Of a stretch of 64,000 nt of DNA, positions 42,464 to 50,679 are shown one piece after another. Position 1 is the first letter of the stretch; the number at the start of each line of letters is the position of its first letter. This stretch comes from Kitasatospora aureofaciens (GTDB taxonomy: Bacteria > Actinomycetota > Actinomycetes > Streptomycetales > Streptomycetaceae): the NCBI RefSeq assembly GCF_001188955.3, contig NZ_JPRF03000024.1, positions 1 through 64,000 on the forward strand. Direction: 5' to 3'. Position numbers and translations under genes: made by a program. Under the pieces are notes generated by a model. That model did no database searches. It worked only from the letters and a program-made list of their open reading frames with translations, and was not told the DNA's origin.

Positions 42464-42891
42464 GGCGTACCTTCTCGTCAAGGGTCGGTTCCGGAGGGCG
42501 AGTCGTACCGCTTGCCCGGGTGGCGGAGTGCCGGCACGCCGCGAGTTTGAACGGGCCGGTCGCAAGGCCAGTACCGCGCCTGGGGCCGACCCTACGCCGT
42601 CCTGGCTGCCGATCCCCGCCCGTAACGCCGAGCCCCGGCACAACGACCGGCCGGGGAGCGCCAAGGAACCGGCCGCCCTCCACCACGCCGCCTACACCAG
42701 GCAGGCCGCGGCCAGCTGGGCGCGCCAGCTCGCCGCCCGTCAGAAGTACCGGCTCCACCGCAGGCTACTGGACATCACGGCCGACCAGATCGAGCAGGCC
42801 AGCAGCCACGAAATCATCCCCGGCAGCGAGGGCGAGCAGGCCTGTGTGCAGCTGGCGTTGGTAGTACCAGCGCTCGGCCGAGGCGATTGGC
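42464..42891 (+). other. 428-base gap with a coding-like plus-strand fragment
   Basis: Between the DUF4193 gene and signal peptidase I the plus strand from about 42670 to 42860 reads HHAAYTRQAAASWARQLAA, then KYRLHRRLLDITADQIEQA and SHEIIPGSEGEQACVQLAL. It has good coding character but no clear start and no proper end before it runs into antisense of signal peptidase. It is probably a gene fragment of unknown origin. Confidence 0.35.
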
Positions 42892-43611
42892 TCAGCCGAG
42901 GCGATCGAAGGTGGCCGGCACCGGCAGCGTCCCCCAGTGCGACAGCGGCCAGGCCACTACGAAGGCGCGCCCGATCACGTTCTGCACCGGCACGAACCCG
43001 CCGCCCGGCTCGTCCGTGTGGTAGCGCGAGTCCCGGGAATCGTTGCGGTGGTCGCCCATCACCCACAGCTTGTCCTTGGGCACCTTGACCGTCCCCACCG
43101 GCCGATCCCCGCACGGCGTCGCCCCGGGGTAGAGGTACGGCTCGTCCAGCGCCACCCCGTTGACCCGCACCGGGGCGCCCGCCTCGCAGTCCACGGTGTC
43201 GCCGCCGACCGCGATCACCCGCTTGATCAGGTCCTTCTCGTCGGCCGCCGGCGCCAGCCCGACGAAGCTCAGCGCCTTCTGCACCCCGCTCACCCGCGGC
43301 GTCGGCTCGTCCCTCAGCCAGTTCCCGGGATCCCGGAAGACCACCACGTCCCCGCGCTCCGGCTTCGCCCCGAACCACGGCGTGAACTTGTCCACCAGCA
43401 CCCGGTCACCCACCTGCAGGGTGTTCCGCATCGAGCCGGACGGGATCGAGAACGCCTGCACGAAGAAGGTCTTGAGCCCCAGGGCCAGCACCAGCGCCAC
43501 CGCCACGAGGATCAGCATCTCCTGCCACCACGGGCGCTTCTTCCGTTCCCGCCGCCGGCGCCGGCCGCTCTCCCGCCCCTCGTCCGGCGCGATCTCCAAC
43601 CCAGCACTCAT
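42892..43611 (-). CDS. lepB: signal peptidase I
   Basis: The 239-residue protein has one N-terminal membrane helix (MLILVAVALVLALGLKTFFV, about 33-52), the catalytic Ser in FSIPSGSMRNTLQVGD (about 55-70), the general-base Lys in DLIKRVIAVGGDT (about 133-145) and the GDHRNDSRDSR box (about 187-197). The length and single anchor are usual for Streptomyces type I signal peptidases, which cut exported pre-proteins at the membrane. GGAGGGGAG eight bases upstream of the ATG. Confidence 0.93.
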   Translation of the reverse strand: MSAGLEIAPDEGRESGRRRRRERKKRPWWQEMLILVAVALVLALGLKTFFVQAFSIPSGSMRNTLQVGDRVLVDKFTPWFGAKPERGDVVVFRDPGNWLRDEPTPRVSGVQKALSFVGLAPAADEKDLIKRVIAVGGDTVDCEAGAPVRVNGVALDEPYLYPGATPCGDRPVGTVKVPKDKLWVMGDHRNDSRDSRYHTDEPGGGFVPVQNVIGRAFVVAWPLSHWGTLPVPATFDRLG

Positions 43612-43756
43612 CGCTGGCTCCCCTCCGTGCCGTCCCCGTCTCGGTCGCGGCGAGTATCCAGGGCCGCCTGTCGACCGGCCGTAAGGACCGATGCGATGGC
43701 TTCGACTGCGAAGGCGGCAGGGGCCCTGCCGTGCGCCAAGGCTTCCGGGATGTTGT

Positions 43757-44350
43757 TCATTTCTTGGTGTCGGCGCGAAGCCAGTCGAACAGCGTCCGGT
43801 ACAGCTGGCGAACCGGTTCGGGTCGGTCGTCTCCGTAAAGGTCGTCGGCAATGGTGTAGTCCTTGGCGCTGAGCAGGCACGTCAGCATGCGGTACGAGGG
43901 TCGGGCCCGTGCCAGAACGTCGGCTTCGAGCCACACGGCCGTGCCAGGGGTGCTGGGCGCGAGGCTGTCGTACTCGTATACGGGATCGAGCGAGGTGATC
44001 AGCCAGCGCCCGCCGCGGCGTTCGGCGCGGTACAGCAGGCGCGCATGTGAGGTGAGGTCCACTTCGACGCCGTGGAGATCGCCGCGCAGGTGGATGGCCG
44101 CGCCGATCTCGACGACTGCGCGGTCGCCGACGACGTCGACCGTCGCCGGGGAAAGGATATGTGTCGCGGCGTCACCGCGCGCGGCCATCTCCTGAGACGC
44201 GGCGATGAACGCCGCTCCCCGTCCGCGGAACCAGCTGAGGCGTATTGCGGCATCCGGGGCCAGGAACTCTCGCATGAGGTCCCACCAGCCGCGGTCGCGA
44301 GCCCGGCGTTCGTGGAGGACCAGCTGGGCCACGGCGGTGACGTCGTTCAT
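43757..44350 (-). CDS. SnoaL-like / nuclear transport factor 2 family protein
   Basis: The 197-residue protein begins with an NTF2-like cone fold (about 1-130): VLHERRARDRGWWDLMREFL, DAAIRLSWFRGRGAAFIAA, VVEIGAAIHLRGDLHGVEV and RWLITSLDPVYEYD. The C-terminal 60 residues are helical. Such proteins bind or isomerise small hydrophobic ligands. It lies 16 bases downstream of the cupin gene on the same strand, so they form a two-gene operon divergent from a MarR regulator. Confidence 0.8.
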   Translation of the reverse strand: MNDVTAVAQLVLHERRARDRGWWDLMREFLAPDAAIRLSWFRGRGAAFIAASQEMAARGDAATHILSPATVDVVGDRAVVEIGAAIHLRGDLHGVEVDLTSHARLLYRAERRGGRWLITSLDPVYEYDSLAPSTPGTAVWLEADVLARARPSYRMLTCLLSAKDYTIADDLYGDDRPEPVRQLYRTLFDWLRADTKK

Positions 44351-44366
44351 GGTTGCTCCTGCCGGT

Positions 44367-44765
44367 TCACTGGGCCCACGGCGGCGCGAAGGTGACCCCG
44401 CCGACGGTCGCCTTCATGCCAGCGCTGGTCACGGCCGTGAGCTTGGCGGGATCGTGTGGGCAGCCGTTGCGCAGTTGCAGGGTCGAGTGAGCGGGCACGA
44501 TGATCGCGTCGCCCGCCTCGGCGAGTACGTCCTCGCCCGCGACAGTCGCCGAGACCTTGCCTTCGATGACCACGAAGACTTCTTCGCGGTCCATGCTGTG
44601 GGTCTCGCTGTGGACGCCGGGTGCCAGTTCCAGCGCCCAGATGGCCAGCTCGGTGCTGCCGCGGGAGGGGACGGCAAGCGGGCGGAAGGTGAAGCCGTCG
44701 CGCTCGAATGTGGGCGCGTCGGCGAGGGGGGTCAGGGGCCCGGTCACTCCCAGAGATATAGTCAA
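44367..44765 (-). CDS. cupin-domain protein
   Basis: The protein (132 residues from TTG 44765, or 126 from GTG 44747) is a single cupin: GVHSETHSMDREEVFVVIEG supplies motif 1 His and Glu, and GDAIIVPAHSTLQLRNG motif 2. Metal-binding residues are mostly present, so a dioxygenase, isomerase or binding role is possible. First gene of an operon with the SnoaL-like gene. Its start lies inside an operator palindrome, so repressor binding would block it. Confidence 0.8.
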   Translation of the reverse strand: MTISLGVTGPLTPLADAPTFERDGFTFRPLAVPSRGSTELAIWALELAPGVHSETHSMDREEVFVVIEGKVSATVAGEDVLAEAGDAIIVPAHSTLQLRNGCPHDPAKLTAVTSAGMKATVGGVTFAPPWAQ

Positions 44766-44820
44766 CTAGCTTGACCATATGAAGATAGGCCGATCTCAGG
44801 AATCGGTCAACTGGATTGAC
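44761..44820. promoter_or_regulatory. paired GTCAA-N5-TTGAC operators and the cupin promoter
   Basis: GTCAA-CTAGC-TTGAC (44761-44775) and GTCAA-CTGGA-TTGAC (44806-44820) are two copies of the same palindrome with the same spacer length, starts 45 bases apart. On the minus strand TTGACC (44810-44805), 17 bases, TATCTT (44787-44782) is a good promoter for the cupin operon, bracketed by both operators. The divergent MarR protein is the obvious ligand. Confidence 0.7.
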
Positions 44821-44841
44821 TACTTTGTTTGGGGAGCCGCC

Positions 44842-45327
44842 GTGCCGCCCAGTCCCGACTTCACCGAAGCGCGCCCAGGCCAGGTACCGCTGCTGCTGGC
44901 CGTGACGTACCGCGCGATGACCGACCGGTTCCACGCCCTGCTGGCCGAGCGGGGCCGGGAGCCGCTGCGTCCGGCACACGGATACACCTTCCGGTATCTG
45001 GCCTCACATCCGCATGCGACGACCGTCGACCTCGCGGCGCATCTCGGGGTGACGAAGCAGGCGACCTCGAAGGCGGTCGCGGAGCTGGAGGACTGGGGCT
45101 ACGTCGAACGGCGCCCGCACACCACCGACAAACGGGCCCAGGTGCTCGCTTTGACCACCCGCGGACGCGAGTACCTGGAACTGGCCGACGAACTGTGGAC
45201 GACGGTCGAGGGACAGCTGGCCGACGTCATCGGCACCGAGCGCCTGGCCGCCCTCGACCGGGACCTGCGGACTTACATCGCCGCAGTTCACGCGGATCAG
45301 GAAGTTTCGTTCAGACCCGTGTGGTGA
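44842..45327 (+). CDS. MarR-family transcriptional regulator
   Basis: The 161-residue protein (from GTG 44842, GGGGAG five bases upstream) has a MarR winged helix: HPHATTVDLAAHLGVTKQAT, ELEDWGYVERRPHTTDKRAQ and the dimerising N- and C-terminal helices. MarR repressors release DNA on binding phenolic or oxidised ligands. Its palindromes cover its own promoter region and that of the divergent cupin/SnoaL operon, which points to local control of one small ligand-handling pathway. Confidence 0.88.
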   Translation: MPPSPDFTEARPGQVPLLLAVTYRAMTDRFHALLAERGREPLRPAHGYTFRYLASHPHATTVDLAAHLGVTKQATSKAVAELEDWGYVERRPHTTDKRAQVLALTTRGREYLELADELWTTVEGQLADVIGTERLAALDRDLRTYIAAVHADQEVSFRPVW

Positions 45328-45369
45328 GCGGACTGCGCGCGGCGGCCCCGCGCAGGCGATGCCCCAGAT

Positions 45370-45690
45370 CCGATCGTGCTGGACGGCGTCGTCCTCATGG
45401 ACATCCGCATGCCCGAGCTCGACGGGCTGGAGGCCACCCGCCGGATCGTCGCGGCCCACAAGAACGTCCGCGTGCTCGTCCTGACGACCTTCGACCTCGA
45501 CGAATACGTCCACGACGCCCTGCGCGCCGCAGCGAGCGGTTTCCTTCTCAAGGACACCCCACCCGCCGAACTCGTCGCGGCGATCCGGGTGATCGCCCGG
45601 GGCGAGGCGCTGCTGGAGCCCGGGATCACCAAGCGCCTCATCGAGCAGTTCGCCCGGATGCCCGAGCCGGGCCGCCGCTCGACCATCGGC
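45370..45690 (+). pseudogene. fragment of a NarL/LuxR-family response regulator
   Basis: The frame begins inside a receiver domain at VLMDIRMPELDGLEATRRIV and runs through LVLTTFDLDEYVHDALRAA and GFLLKDTPPAELVAAIRVIA, ending near AFARMPE. The N-terminal acidic pocket and the C-terminal LuxR helix-turn-helix are both missing. Downstream codons are low-complexity Pro/Arg. A double truncation of a normal 220-residue regulator. Confidence 0.8.
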
Positions 45691-45906
45691 CGTCCCCCGG
45701 TCGGCGTCGCGCCGGACCGGGGCGAGTGCAGCCTGCCGCAGCGGCCCGACGCCCCCCCGACCCTGACAGGTTCCCGGCGGGGGCGTCGGCGTTCCCGCTC
45801 CCGTCCCGGCCACTGGGGCGGGTGATGTGTGTCACTTCGGGCGGGCCCGTGCAGCATGCAGCGGTGGAAGGCCGTCATGGGTGCGGGAACATCAAAGGAG
45901 GAGAGC

Positions 45907-45933
45907 ATGAGTGCATCGGCGTGCAGCTGGTGA
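45907..45933 (+). CDS. 8-residue leader peptide overlapping the sigma factor start
   Basis: AAAGGAGGAGAGC, the strongest ribosome-binding site in the region, leads to ATG 45907 and the peptide MSASACSW, whose TGA stop (45931-45933) overlaps the GTG start (45930) of the sigma gene. Either this is a translational-coupling leader, or a frameshift has separated the original start from the sigma frame. Cys and Trp codons at the end are reminiscent of attenuator peptides. Confidence 0.45.
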   Translation: MSASACSW

Positions 45934-46499
45934 GGCTGGGCAGGCGCGGCAGGGATGCCCGGAGGATCGACTTCGTCGAGTTCGTCCAGCAGCGCTCGGC
46001 GGCGCTGTTCCGGACCGCCTACATCCTGACCGGAAGTCAGGACAGTGCGGAGGACCTGCTGCAGGAGGCCCTGGAAAAGGCGTGCCGGCACTGGAACCGG
46101 GTCGCCGTCGCGGACTCGCCGGAGGCCTACGTCCGCCGGATCGTGGTGAACCTGGCCAACGACCGGTGGCGCAGGCTCCGCCGGATCGGCGAGCGTTCGC
46201 ACGACGTGGAGCACGCCGACCCCCGCGATCCGTACCGGCTGGTGGATCTCCGTGACGAGCTGGTGCAGGCACTGCACGCCCTGCCGATCGGGATGCGCAG
46301 CGTCGTGGTGCTGTACTACCTCCACGACATGGGGGACCGGGAGATCGCCGAGGCGCTCCGGATCTCACCCGGCTCCGTACGCTCGCAACTCGCCCGCGGG
46401 CTGGCCAGACTGCGCACCGCGGTGCCCCAGCCCGAACCGCCTCCGCCCGCACCGGACGGCCACCGAACCGCCCCGCTGCCCCAGTTCGAAGGTGCGTGA
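45930..46499 (+). CDS. SigE-family ECF sigma factor
   Basis: The 189-residue protein has ECF region 2 (DFVEFVQQRSAALFRTAYIL, then SAEDLLQEALEKACRHW) and region 4 (MGDREIAEALRISPGSVRSQ near residue 140), with a Pro-rich end. The pattern SAALFRTAYxLTG is that of the SigE-like family found by the dozen in Streptomyces, usually paired with a membrane protein. No other strong ribosome-binding site exists before GTG 45930 than the one that serves the leader peptide. The next gene overlaps its stop (TGATG). Confidence 0.88.
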   Translation: MRLGRRGRDARRIDFVEFVQQRSAALFRTAYILTGSQDSAEDLLQEALEKACRHWNRVAVADSPEAYVRRIVVNLANDRWRRLRRIGERSHDVEHADPRDPYRLVDLRDELVQALHALPIGMRSVVVLYYLHDMGDREIAEALRISPGSVRSQLARGLARLRTAVPQPEPPPPAPDGHRTAPLPQFEGA

Positions 46500-47116
46500 T
46501 GACCCCGTTCCCGCCCGACGACCAGACCGGACACCACGGCCCCATGCCGGGCCCCGACTTCAGAGAGGCACTGATCCAGGCCATGGACGACTTCGCGAAC
46601 GACGCACACCCCCCCGCCTTCGACGGCACCGCCATCCTGCACCGTACTCGCCGACGGCGCGGCCTCGTCGCCGTCACGGCATCGGCGGCCGCCATCGTGC
46701 TCACGGCCGGCACGGCCTTCGCCCTGCACGACTCCGGCCGGCCGACCGGCCGCAACGCCGCCGCTTCCGGTGTCTCCGCGACCGCGTCCGCCGTCCCGAA
46801 CACCCCCTCGCCCGTCCCCGGCACCACCGCCACCGCGTCCCCCGGCGTCCCGATGGGAAGCGGGACGCCCTCGCCCAGCGCCCACAGCGAACCGGGGCCG
46901 GGCGACGCCTCCGTCACCGTCCCCGCGGTCCTCGGCATGACCCAGGACCGGGCCGAGAAGATCCTCACGGAGGCCGGACTGAAGATCGGACGCGTCCAGG
47001 ACTTCACCGACTGGAACACCCCGGCCGGAGCGGTGATCAACACGGAGCCACGGCCCGGTGCCGCCGTCGCCCCGGACTCGGCCGTCGTCCTCTTCGTCTC
47101 GAAGGGGAAGCCCTGA
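46499..47116 (+). CDS. membrane PASTA-domain protein, probable partner of the ECF sigma
   Basis: The 205-residue protein has a cytoplasmic N-terminal part (about 1-50; REALIQAMDDFANDA), one membrane helix (VAVTASAAAIVLTAGTAFAL, about 56-75), a Ser/Thr/Pro linker and one extracellular PASTA domain (about 140-205; VPAVLGMTQDRAEKILTEAG, then LFVSKGKP). PASTA modules bind wall peptides or beta-lactams. Directly coupled to the sigma gene, it probably acts as an anti-sigma-like anchor that senses the wall; that is inference. Confidence 0.8.
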   Translation: MTPFPPDDQTGHHGPMPGPDFREALIQAMDDFANDAHPPAFDGTAILHRTRRRRGLVAVTASAAAIVLTAGTAFALHDSGRPTGRNAAASGVSATASAVPNTPSPVPGTTATASPGVPMGSGTPSPSAHSEPGPGDASVTVPAVLGMTQDRAEKILTEAGLKIGRVQDFTDWNTPAGAVINTEPRPGAAVAPDSAVVLFVSKGKP

Positions 47117-47296
47117 GCAGGCTCAACCGGCGCCGACCCGGCCGGGCCCGGTGCCCGGCGGGCCCCGGGCCGTCTCTGCCGACCCGTGCCCACCCGTACC
47201 CACCGCGCCCAAGGGGCGGCGACCCCTTGTCCGGGGCCGCTGGTCTGCCGAATCGGGCCCGTTGCCCGGCGGGCTGGTGGAGGTGCGGGCGGAGGT

Positions 47297-47339
47297 GCCG
47301 TACGGCTCCTTGTCCGGACCAGGCAAGGAGCCGTACGGC
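47297..47339. terminator. perfect 16-base hairpin
   Basis: GCCGTACGGCTCCTTG (47297-47312) and CAAGGAGCCGTACGGC (47324-47339) are exact inverted copies around an 11-base loop, 180 bases after the PASTA gene. Each arm is partly self-complementary (GCCGTACGGC is a palindrome). It may be a terminator or a protein-binding site. The rest of 47117-47809 shows only a coding scrap near 47430-47550 (ALISIVTECATVLALLAAGY). Confidence 0.6.
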
Positions 47340-47809
47340 CGGTGCGGCAGGTCGGAGGCCCGGTCGCCGTCGCCGGGGTCGGACGCCGGGAGAGTGGTGA
47401 CGGCATCGAGCATGGCCTGCAACCCGCGCCGCAGGCGCTCATCAGCATCGTCACCGAATGCGCAACCGTGCTGGCGCTCCTCGCAGCCGGATACCTCACC
47501 GTGCGGCACGGAAAGCTACCCGCATCCCGTCCACCGACCGCGAGCTGAAGACGAACGACGCCACGCAAGACCCCGTTGCAGGCCACCGCGCTCATGAACC
47601 GGCTCGCTGCGGACGCCTCATGACGGGCCACCGGCGCACCGCGTTGGAGGGGGCCCGCGCGAGATCTTCCGAAAGCTCATCCTCCGCACCCCCCGTGAAC
47701 TCGCCGGCCACGGCAGGCTGATCGCACCGTCGTAGACGAGGTGGGAGCAGGCGGACGGCCGCGTCACCCAGGTGCCGCACGTGCCCCGAGATCGGCTGCG
47801 CGGCGGTCG

Positions 47810-48787
47810 TCAGGCGTCGGGCGGGCGGATCCGACCGGTCCGTTTGACCGTGCTGAGAATCCGGGTCACCTCCAGGCTGCGGATGTCGTCGATCGATCCG
47901 ACGGTCCTGGTCAGGAAGGTGTAGAGCCCGCCGAGGTCCTCGGCTGCGACGGCCACCAGCAGATTCGCCGCTCCGGTCGTCGCCGCGGCGAACCGTACCT
48001 GCGGATGCCGGCTCAGCTCGTGTCCGATCGCTTCCAGGCTGCCGGGGCCGGTGGCGATCCACAGCAGCGCCTCGGTGCCGATGCCCAGCAGTCTCAGGTC
48101 CAGTTCGCACGCCAGTCGGACCATGTGCCCGGAGGTGAGCAGGTCCAGGCGACGGCGCACGGTCGAGGCCGAGGTGCCCAGTCGGGTGGCCAGGTCGTCG
48201 TAGCCGGCGCGCGCGTTGGTGGCCAGCTGGTCGATGAGTGCCTCGTCCAGCGGTTGGATCTCGGGCGCGGCGCCGGGCTCGCGCAGGATGGGGGTGAGGG
48301 AGTCGAACTGATCGGTGGTCAGCAGTCCCCCGCTCCAGGCGAACCCCGCGGGGAACACCTTCATCAGGTCGTAGGCGTCCCAGGACTGGACGTCGGTGGT
48401 GGCGGGCAGGTCGCGCAGCAGGAGTGAGGTGCGGGCCTGGGGTCCGTCGAGGAAGAGCACGCTGCTGATCTCGTCCCCTCCGCCGAGGATGTCGACCCAC
48501 ACCGTGTCGGCCCGGCGCGCGAGTCCCGCGGCGATCGCCCTGATGCGGCTGGGGCGGCACCGGATCCGCAGAGCCATCGGGATCAGGTGCGGAAAGCGGT
48601 CGGGATTGCGCACCGCGGTGGGCCGCAGCGTGCCGTCGTGCAGCAGCGGCGTCGCGCGGCGCACGACCGTGCGCTCGGAGAGGCCGAGGGTCCTGGCGAC
48701 CGTTCGCCAGGACGCTCGCGGCGACGCCATCAGCACCGCGGCGATCCGTCGCTCCGTCTCGTCCAGCTCCGCTCTGACATGTCCCAT
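47810..48787 (-). CDS. Lrp/AsnC-family regulator with two helix-turn-helix domains
   Basis: The 325-residue protein has an N-terminal AsnC helix-turn-helix (ELDETERRIAAVLMASPRAS, LGLSERTVVRR), a first ligand-binding half, then a second helix-turn-helix (LATRLGTSASTVRRRLDLL, near residue 190) and a C-terminal RAM-like half ending RTGRIRPPDA. This double form is common in actinobacteria. It faces a carboxylesterase gene across a perfect spaced palindrome. ATG 48787 is chosen; ATG 48823 is an alternative without a ribosome-binding site. Confidence 0.87.
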   Translation of the reverse strand: MGHVRAELDETERRIAAVLMASPRASWRTVARTLGLSERTVVRRATPLLHDGTLRPTAVRNPDRFPHLIPMALRIRCRPSRIRAIAAGLARRADTVWVDILGGGDEISSVLFLDGPQARTSLLLRDLPATTDVQSWDAYDLMKVFPAGFAWSGGLLTTDQFDSLTPILREPGAAPEIQPLDEALIDQLATNARAGYDDLATRLGTSASTVRRRLDLLTSGHMVRLACELDLRLLGIGTEALLWIATGPGSLEAIGHELSRHPQVRFAAATTGAANLLVAVAAEDLGGLYTFLTRTVGSIDDIRSLEVTRILSTVKRTGRIRPPDA

Positions 48788-48835
48788 ATCCAGCAGAATC
48801 CCATGACTTCTGGCGTACATCACGCAGCGATGCAG

Positions 48836-48871
48836 GGTCTATCGCGGCTTTCCGTTGCTCGACGATAGACC
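48836..48871. promoter_or_regulatory. spaced palindrome GGTCTATCG-N18-CGATAGACC
   Basis: A perfect 9-base inverted repeat with half-sites 27 bases apart lies midway between the divergent Lrp-type regulator and the carboxylesterase. It is the natural candidate operator for both. Confidence 0.65.
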
Positions 48872-48907
48872 AGAGCCATCCCCGCTCCGGCAAGGAAGGC
48901 GATACCC

Positions 48908-50368
48908 ATGAACCTGATCGAGCGCCCCGTGGTGACCACCGAGTCGGGCAGCGTCCGAGGCACTGCCGAGGACGGCGTCGCCGCCTTCCGCGGCGTCCCC
49001 TACGCGGCTTCGCCGGTGGGAGAGCGGCGTTTCGCCGCCCCCGCGCAGCACCCGAGATGGCCGGGCCTGCGCGACGCCGACCGCCCCGGCCCGTCCGTCC
49101 CGCAGAGCCCCTCCCGTCTGGAAGCGGTCATGGGACGGCGCACGCCCGACTGGAACGAGGACGGCTCGCTCACCCTCAACGTGTGGACCCCGAGCCTGCC
49201 GGCCGACGGCGCAGCCCCGCGCGCCCTGCCGGTCCTGCTGTGGTTCCACGGCGGCGGGTTCACCAGCGGATCCGGTGGCTGGGACTGGTACGACGGCCGC
49301 AACCTGGCCGCTGCCGGCGAGATCGTCGTCGTCACCGCCAACTACCGTCTCGGCCCACTCGGCTACCTCTACCTGCCGGAACACGGCATCGAGAACCTCG
49401 GCGTGCAGGACCAGGCAGCCGCCCTCGCCTGGGTGCGTCGCAACGTCGCATCCTTCGGCGGCGACCCCGACAACCTCACCGTCGGCGGCCAGTCCGCCGG
49501 AGCGTTCTCCGCCCTCTACCTCGCCCTCTCCCCGGTCACCGGCCCGCACATCAACCGCCTCATCACGCAGAGCGGCCCGTTCGGGCTCGGCCCGCAAGAC
49601 CCCGAGGAGGCCGCCGACCACGCCCGCAGTTACCTCGACCTCCTCGGGCTGAACGGCAGCCCGGACCCGCGCGCCGCGCTGCGCGCCGTCCCGGTCGTGC
49701 AGCTCCTGGCCGCCTACCAACAGCTCTCCCAGGACCTCTCCCGCCCGGGCAACGTCGCCCCGCCGATGTACCCCGTCCTCGGCGCCACCGGCATGCCGGT
49801 GGCCTGGCAGCAGGCCGTGGCCACCGGACGGCTCGACGGCAAGGACCTGCTGACCGGCACCACCAGGAACGAGATGACCTCGTTCTTCGCGTTCGACCCG
49901 CGCATCCGAGCCATCACGGCCGGCCAGGCCCGCTCGATCGTGGCCGGACAGACCGGCGGCGGCGCCGAGCGGTTCGACCGCGCCGCCGCCCGGCTCCCGG
50001 GCGCGGCACCGAGCGAGGTCCTGACCGAGGTCGCGACGGAACTCGTCTTCCGTGACGGGACCATCGCCATCGCCGACCACCATGCCGCGGCCGACAACCC
50101 GGCCTACGTCTACCAGTTCGACCACGCCCCGGCCGGCGACCCCGCGCATCTGGGGGCCGCGCACTGCGTCGAACTCCCCTTCTTCTTCAACACCTTCGAC
50201 GCCTACCCCGACAGCCCCATGCTCGGCGAGGCCACCGCCGCCGCCCGCACTCTCGGAGATACCTTCTCCCGCGCGGCAGCGGCCTTCACAGCCACCGGGC
50301 GGCCCGCCACGGACGGGTGGCAGCCGTACGCATCCGCAGACCCGACGAGTATCCGGCACTTCGCCTGA
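48908..50368 (+). CDS. type B carboxylesterase / lipase family protein
   Basis: The 486-residue alpha/beta-hydrolase has the carboxylesterase type B signature: AAFRGVPYAASPVGERRF, the oxyanion HGGGF near residue 114, the nucleophile in VGGQSAGAFSALYL near 196, the acidic residue in GTTRNEMTSFF near 322, and His in GAAHCVELPFFF near 420. No signal peptide, so cytoplasmic. Substrates of such esterases are broad. It is divergent from an Lrp regulator. Confidence 0.9.
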   Translation: MNLIERPVVTTESGSVRGTAEDGVAAFRGVPYAASPVGERRFAAPAQHPRWPGLRDADRPGPSVPQSPSRLEAVMGRRTPDWNEDGSLTLNVWTPSLPADGAAPRALPVLLWFHGGGFTSGSGGWDWYDGRNLAAAGEIVVVTANYRLGPLGYLYLPEHGIENLGVQDQAAALAWVRRNVASFGGDPDNLTVGGQSAGAFSALYLALSPVTGPHINRLITQSGPFGLGPQDPEEAADHARSYLDLLGLNGSPDPRAALRAVPVVQLLAAYQQLSQDLSRPGNVAPPMYPVLGATGMPVAWQQAVATGRLDGKDLLTGTTRNEMTSFFAFDPRIRAITAGQARSIVAGQTGGGAERFDRAAARLPGAAPSEVLTEVATELVFRDGTIAIADHHAAADNPAYVYQFDHAPAGDPAHLGAAHCVELPFFFNTFDAYPDSPMLGEATAAARTLGDTFSRAAAAFTATGRPATDGWQPYASADPTSIRHFA

Positions 50369-50440
50369 TACGCGCCTCGCCATCCGGCCTCCCGGGTCCC
50401 AGGAGGCCGGCGTTGGTGCCGACAGCGGCTCATTGCCGGT

Positions 50441-50617
50441 TCAGTGGCTCCAGCGCGAGACCGGCCAGTGCGTGGCCACCTGATGCTGCGGATCCCCACC
50501 GCTGTGCTGGGGCCGCAGCGGCGCGCCGTCGACGGTGGCGAAGACGCGCCCCTCCGGTGGCGCGTCCGGCGGGAACAGGGACGACTGGTGGTCGGCCTGG
50601 CGGTGGACGGCGGCCAT
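50441..50617 (-). CDS. possible short protein or C-terminal remnant, 58 aa
   Basis: The minus-strand peptide (MAAVHRQADHQSSLFPPDAP, then GRVFATVDGAPLRPQHSGGD, then VATHWPVSRWSH) has fair coding character and lies just beyond the SDR stop. Not recognised; may be a scrap of a lost gene between the esterase and SDR genes. Confidence 0.25.
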   Translation of the reverse strand: MAAVHRQADHQSSLFPPDAPPEGRVFATVDGAPLRPQHSGGDPQHQVATHWPVSRWSH

Positions 50618-50679
50618 GGCCCGCCGCGCCACCCCGACCAGGGCGGTTTTGTCCGCCGTCCTTCTCGGGGCAGGGGGAG

